Shown here: one piece after another, positions 5,300 to 9,203 of the stretch
How positions within the stretch are numbered: the stretch's first letter is position 1
Layout: every line of letters starts with the position of its first letter
Source: CAJXNP01 sp050305935
GTDB lineage: Bacteria > Bacteroidota > Bacteroidia > Cytophagales > Cyclobacteriaceae
Assembly: GCA_050305935.1 (NCBI GenBank)
Contig: JBNLGG010000107.1
Span: 1-9,203, forward strand
Length of the DNA: 9,203 nucleotides
Direction of reading: 5' to 3'
The notes under the pieces: model-generated
The model's database searches: none
The model's input: only the letters and a program-made list of their open reading frames with translations
What the model was told of the DNA's origin: nothing
Translations under genes and position numbers: made by a program

Positions 5300-8089
5300 T
5301 TAAAACTGGATTTTCAATCCTGCATTCCAGGTCCTGCCAAAGCCATAGTAGGCGATGTTGCTGATGCTTCCGTTGTCACCGATCTCAACGTCTTCTGCAT
5401 CTTCGGGATCGTACAGCCGGTTGGTTTCTGATTCGGAAATGTATTCCGTATCTAGCACATTGTTTACATTGACATTGGCGCTCATTTTAAGGGATCCAAG
5501 TTTGAAATTGTAATAAACTCCAGCTCCCAATAATCCGTACGAAGGGAGTTTCCATGCCTGGTTTCCCGCAGTGAGGAAAGAGTTGTCACTGGCCAGGTCA
5601 AAGTCGGCGTACAGTTTGTCGTAGTAAAAATAGTCAGCATATAGGTTCAGCCCTTTGATTAACTCGAAGGTAGCTCCAAGGCTAAAGGTCATTTGCGCCG
5701 CATCAGGAACTTTTACATCGGTCATGAACAATGTTAATTCCCTGGTCTGATCTTGGTATTCGGCATCCTCAGGCGTCCAGGTAGCAGAAAAGTCGTCAGT
5801 ATACCTCCAGTTGCCATAGGAAAACATACCGTTGATCGATAACCTTTCTACTGGCTGTGCTACAAAGTCTACTTCAATTCCCTGGTGTAATTGGTTAATA
5901 CCTTCATAATTTGCATTTCCATCTACCTGGATAGGATTGCCGGTTCCAATTTCATTTAGCGTCTGTCTGCTTCCCCGTGAGATTTGCCGGTTGCCCCAGT
6001 AGGTGTGGTAGAGATTTACATTGGCTTTAAGAAATCTGCCTCTTAATCCGTAACCCAATTCCAGGGCGTATACCTCCTGATTTTTCACATCCGTATTTAT
6101 GTCATTCGAGAAATTCAGGAACACATTGTCGAAGATGGGCTGGCGTGACAGGTAACCTGCGTTGACGAATACATTGTGATGGTCATTGATATTGTAGTTG
6201 ATGCCGGTCTTGGCTGTTCCACCCAGGAAGTTCTGCCAGTCTGATGATTGCTCAGGATCATCATCTTCATACAGGAAGTAGTCAATTCGCTTAAAGCCCT
6301 GATTGGATCCTGACAATGACAGGAAAGCGCTAATTTTATCTGTGGAATATTCCAACTGGCCGTAGAGACCCAGCCAGTTGACCAAACCGTCGTTGTTGTA
6401 GTCAATTTGATTGTCATCAGCCCTGCCTTCATCTGTGATGTATTTTTCCGGTACATTGATGTCGTCATCATCAAAATAGGCATCCAGTCCCATCAAATCT
6501 TCTACTCTACGGTAGTGAAGCCCTTTGTAGTACCGGGCATCAATCCCGGTTACGAGTGTCCAGTTAGAGGTAAGTTCATGTGTCAGGTTGGAAATGATAC
6601 CGTACCAGTTGTGCTCGTTCATCGATGAGCGAAGGATCATCCCGTTTCTCCAGGATTCTGCAACCCCTTGACCTGCGAAAGGACCGTTGTAACCAGGATC
6701 TTCGGTAGTTACACCAGAACCTGACCATGGCACCTGGTCTGCGCCGAAATCCCCCACGGTATTACCGGTATTCCAGGATTGAATATCATTCCATCGCACT
6801 ATACCATTTTCATCTTTAAATCGGCTGTCCGTTCTATATCTGCCATTGATCCTTCCCAGGTCTCCGGTTCCACCACCGCGGCCAAAGGAGGCATAAGCCG
6901 ATGTAGCCAGGTCAGTTCGCTCGCTGATGGTCCAGTAGTGGTTCAGGAACATCTTAGGCTTGTGGTAGAAGTTCTTTCTCCACGAAAACATATCGTCTTT
7001 GTATTCGCCTTGGCTATAAAAACCCCATTGAGGGTTGTATTTAATTCCTCTTCCTGTGGCGCCGGTGATTTCATTGCCTTTGATAGACTCAATGGTTACT
7101 CCATCATAGCTTCCGTATTCTCGCTGGAAGTGCCACTGCGGGGCGCCAACGACGCTGAAATTAAGAGTGTGTGCGCTGTTGAATTTTTTTGCGATCGAAG
7201 CGAAATAGGAGTACGCCCTGAACAAGGTTCCATCTGCATAGCCATCGCCACGGGTGTGGGTGCCCTGAACTGTCAGCGCCCATCCGCTTTTCGATAATCC
7301 GGTAGATAGCGCCAGACCGTATTTTGTATAACCATCATTTCCAATAGAAATGGAGGCGTAGCCACCTTTTTCCCTTTCGGCGGCATTGGTCACAATGTTG
7401 ATTGACCCGCCCACGGTTGGAACTGCCAGCTTGGTGGCGCCAAGGCCCCGCTGGTATTGTACTGAGCTTGCCACGTCAGTTAAGCCTGCCCAGTTGGACC
7501 AGTATACCCAGCCGTTTTCCATGTCATTGACAGGCACACCATTGATCATTACTGCGGTATTTCGCTGGTCAAAGCCACGCACGTTGATACGGGAATCCCC
7601 GAAGCCGCCGCCTTGTTTGGTCACATATACCGAAGGCGCCTCTCTCAGGATTTCCACAAACTCCTGGTTGCCGGTCCTGGTCTCTATTTTTTTGCTGTCA
7701 ATCGTGCTGAAGGCAATGGGTGTTTTCCGGTCAGTGGCATAGGAGGCAATTACTTCAATTTCCTGTAACCCGATTGGCGCAGAAAGCAATTGGATCTTGC
7801 CGAGATTAACTGTTTCATTTTCCATCACGAAGGCGTCCATTTCCAGGTTTTCATAGCCAATGTAGTTGATCTCCACCACATGCTTTCCTTCCGAAAGGTT
7901 GCCAATTTTAAACTTTCCGTCGACATCAGTGATGACTCCCTGGTTTGTTCCTTTGATCAACACGTTGGTGCCGATCAAAGCGCCACCGTTGTCTGCATCG
8001 ACGACGATTCCTTCGATGCTAGCGTTTTGTGCTTTTAAAGAATAAAAAGCAAACAAAACCAATAAAATACTTAGTAAAATCCTTCTCAT
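5300..8089 (-). CDS. TonB-dependent outer-membrane receptor with carboxypeptidase-regulatory-like domain
   Basis: A 929-aa active importer of the outer membrane, energised by TonB/ExbBD. In order: a signal peptide (1-21, MRRILLSILLVLFAFYSLKA then Q), a CarboxypepD-regulatory-like beta sandwich (about 23-102, IEGIVVDADNGGALIGTNVL to ETVNLGKIQL), a plug domain (about 108-236, with EILREAPSVYVT, INVRGFDQRNTAVMINGVPV and VGGSINIVTN), and a long beta barrel ending in aromatic Phe (NAGLKIQF). The frame extends to a TTG at 8113, but the ATG at 8089 begins the canonical signal peptide and the TTG overlaps the promoter box. Acidic extracellular-loop stretches (DAYFDDDDIN, DYNNDGLVNW) may bind cations but are common in this type. 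No SusD gene follows, so this is not a SusCD polysaccharide system; the ligand is unknown. The phosphodiesterase-like gene lies 199 bp upstream on the same strand, which could hint at a phosphate-ester or nucleotide ligand, a weak inference. Confidence 0.95.
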   Translation of the reverse strand: MRRILLSILLVLFAFYSLKAQNASIEGIVVDADNGGALIGTNVLIKGTNQGVITDVDGKFKIGNLSEGKHVVEINYIGYENLEMDAFVMENETVNLGKIQLLSAPIGLQEIEVIASYATDRKTPIAFSTIDSKKIETRTGNQEFVEILREAPSVYVTKQGGGFGDSRINVRGFDQRNTAVMINGVPVNDMENGWVYWSNWAGLTDVASSVQYQRGLGATKLAVPTVGGSINIVTNAAEREKGGYASISIGNDGYTKYGLALSTGLSKSGWALTVQGTHTRGDGYADGTLFRAYSYFASIAKKFNSAHTLNFSVVGAPQWHFQREYGSYDGVTIESIKGNEITGATGRGIKYNPQWGFYSQGEYKDDMFSWRKNFYHKPKMFLNHYWTISERTDLATSAYASFGRGGGTGDLGRINGRYRTDSRFKDENGIVRWNDIQSWNTGNTVGDFGADQVPWSGSGVTTEDPGYNGPFAGQGVAESWRNGMILRSSMNEHNWYGIISNLTHELTSNWTLVTGIDARYYKGLHYRRVEDLMGLDAYFDDDDINVPEKYITDEGRADDNQIDYNNDGLVNWLGLYGQLEYSTDKISAFLSLSGSNQGFKRIDYFLYEDDDPEQSSDWQNFLGGTAKTGINYNINDHHNVFVNAGYLSRQPIFDNVFLNFSNDINTDVKNQEVYALELGYGLRGRFLKANVNLYHTYWGNRQISRGSRQTLNEIGTGNPIQVDGNANYEGINQLHQGIEVDFVAQPVERLSINGMFSYGNWRYTDDFSATWTPEDAEYQDQTRELTLFMTDVKVPDAAQMTFSLGATFELIKGLNLYADYFYYDKLYADFDLASDNSFLTAGNQAWKLPSYGLLGAGVYYNFKLGSLKMSANVNVNNVLDTEYISESETNRLYDPEDAEDVEIGDNGSISNIAYYGFGRTWNAGLKIQF

Positions 8090-8110
8090 CTTTTTGTTGT
8101 TTTGTTTGCG

Positions 8111-8118
8111 CAAAACTA
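8111..8118 (-). promoter_or_regulatory. -7 box of the TonB-dependent receptor gene
   Basis: TAGTTTTG on the minus strand fits TAnnTTTG exactly and lies 21 bp before the ATG at 8089. The resulting leader is short and A-rich (CAAACAAAACAACAAAAAG), typical for Bacteroidota. No TTG occurs at the expected distance, so strength or factor dependence is uncertain. Confidence 0.5.
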
Positions 8119-8288
8119 GGTAAGTGATGATAAGGAATGATGTAGGATGTTTTAAGAGTTTATTAGGCCAGGGTTAATGTTTTGTTGAAAATTCTCAATT
8201 AAATAACCGGAAAATAAAATGGATTTTCACGTTTGGTAACATTGGAATTACATGCAAGCGCTACCTTTATTCCTTCCGCTTTTTACCA

Positions 8289-9203
8289 TTAATCTTCTAT
8301 CAACATCTTGATGACATTAGACAAATCCCCATCGGTAGTTTCCCTTTCGGGTAGCTGGAATATTTCCTCCATCAGAGGGAATATGTCTACGTTTTGAAAT
8401 TCAGATTGCCGGTATCCCTTTTTAAAAGCGGGTCCAATGGCATAGAAAATAGTCTTCATGTCCTCCGATGTATTGTCATAGCCATGGGCACCGCCGGTTG
8501 TAGCCTTACGATCCGGATGCCGAAACACATAGCCCTTATCCACCAGGACAATGAGTTGATCGATGCGGGTGGTGTCATTAAAGTGCCAATCAGCAGGAGT
8601 ATTTTCCCGTCGGTGGACAGACACGTTCGGGATTTGGCTTGCCAGGTGAAAAACAGAATCCGTATAGCCCCGATGTGGTTCCAGAAAGAGGCATGTGCTT
8701 CCGCCATTGTAGGCTTTAATTAGCGTATCGGGAACAAAATCACTTACTACAATATTATGGACAGAATCCACGGCGGCCATTCCATGATCAGAGGTAACGA
8801 TGATATTCACCTGATTTCCATAAGGCAAGGTCTTTAGTTTTTTGATAAAATAGCTCAAAAGCGAGTCGAGCGATTCTACCTGTTGCTTGGTTTGTGGTGC
8901 CAAGGGGCCTTCGTCGTGGCCGGTATGGTCAGGCTCAGAAAAATATCCCATAAGGAAGTGGGGCCTCTTCTCTTCGGGAAGCTGCAGCCAATGAAGGACG
9001 GTATCCATCCGGTTTTTGTAAGAAAGTTTGTAATCGTAAATTTTCCAGTAATTGGCATACCTGCCATTGACCGGCGCTTCTGATCCTACCCAGAAACATG
9101 TGGCCGTTTTGATGCCGAAATCCTGCAAATGGTTCCAGATGGGGTTTCCTCCATAAAACACACTGTCTTGAACTGCCTCTCTATCGCCCAGGCTATATTT
9201 CCT
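8289..9203 (-). CDS. Nucleotide pyrophosphatase/phosphodiesterase-like (alkaline phosphatase superfamily), partial
   Basis: The frame is open through the right edge of the window, so the N-terminus (signal peptide, first metal-ligand Asp and the nucleophile Thr/Ser) is outside. The visible 304 residues carry the rest of the NPP catalytic signature: YGGNPIWNHLQ and FWVGSEAPVNGR near the start, the metal-binding EPDHTGHDEGP (about 8920-8940), TSDHGM (about 8775-8792) and the late ligand His in GGAHGYDN (about 8472-8495). Family members hydrolyse phosphodiester or pyrophosphate bonds of nucleotides or lipids, usually outside the cytoplasm. A GTG at 9161 is internal rather than the start, because the residues before it (YSLGDREAVQDS) continue the family sequence. 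It precedes the TonB-dependent receptor gene on the same strand; the 199-bp gap and the receptor's own -7 box argue for separate or only partly shared transcription. No clear terminator is seen after its stop. Confidence 0.93.
   Translation of the reverse strand, partial: RKYSLGDREAVQDSVFYGGNPIWNHLQDFGIKTATCFWVGSEAPVNGRYANYWKIYDYKLSYKNRMDTVLHWLQLPEEKRPHFLMGYFSEPDHTGHDEGPLAPQTKQQVESLDSLLSYFIKKLKTLPYGNQVNIIVTSDHGMAAVDSVHNIVVSDFVPDTLIKAYNGGSTCLFLEPHRGYTDSVFHLASQIPNVSVHRRENTPADWHFNDTTRIDQLIVLVDKGYVFRHPDRKATTGGAHGYDNTSEDMKTIFYAIGPAFKKGYRQSEFQNVDIFPLMEEIFQLPERETTDGDLSNVIKMLIED

Noticed and set aside
6779..7297. Plus-strand 172-codon open frame
   Set aside because: It is antisense to the middle of the TonB-dependent receptor gene, whose frame is fully supported by its domains. 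The other plus-strand frames at 2229-2864, 7386-7742 and 8394-8723 are shadows in the same way.
1..9203. CRISPR arrays, tRNA or rRNA genes, complete transposases
   Set aside because: No regularly spaced direct repeats, cloverleaf sequences, rRNA-like stretches or transposase motifs were found on either strand by eye.

Overview
The window looks like a chromosomal segment of a Bacteroidota bacterium. The main reasons are a TonB-dependent receptor with an N-terminal carboxypeptidase-regulatory-like domain, a bacterial GH3-family enzyme, TAnnTTTG-type -7 promoter boxes, and start codons with A-rich or featureless upstream sequence instead of Shine-Dalgarno sites. All credible genes lie on the minus strand, so transcription runs from high to low coordinates. 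The plus-strand open frames are shadows.

In transcription order: (1) 8289-9203, the C-terminal part of a nucleotide pyrophosphatase/phosphodiesterase-like enzyme, cut by the window edge. (2) 5300-8089, a single TonB-dependent outer-membrane receptor without a SusD partner, ending in a strong intrinsic terminator (5237-5265). (3) 4388-5083, a low-molecular-weight phosphatase / arsenate-reductase-like protein with the full three-cysteine set and an unexpected N-terminal signal-like segment. It is followed after 74 bp by (4) 3812-4313, a small two-helix membrane protein with a GRAM-like domain, broken by one extra base in a T7 run. (5) 3213-3811, about 600 bp without a gene, holding a 269-bp element with 17/18-bp terminal inverted repeats and several internal palindromes, plus a long hairpin upstream of the next gene. 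(6) 1662-3212, a GH3-family acyl-adenylating enzyme, with (7) a LysE-family exporter (1039-1659) starting 2 nt after its stop, and then (8) an AAC(3)-I-like GNAT acetyltransferase (463-912). (9) 9-332, an ArsR-type repressor whose promoter sits inside a 48-bp palindrome that touches its start codon.

The most interesting unit is GH3-LysE-(GNAT): an enzyme family that in plants joins acyl acids to amino acids, tightly coupled to an exporter family that handles amino acids and small molecules. That suggests make-and-export of a conjugate, but the substrate cannot be read from sequence. The most concrete anomalies are the single-base frameshift in the GRAM gene, the transposase-less inverted-repeat element, and the palindrome-embedded arsR promoter.
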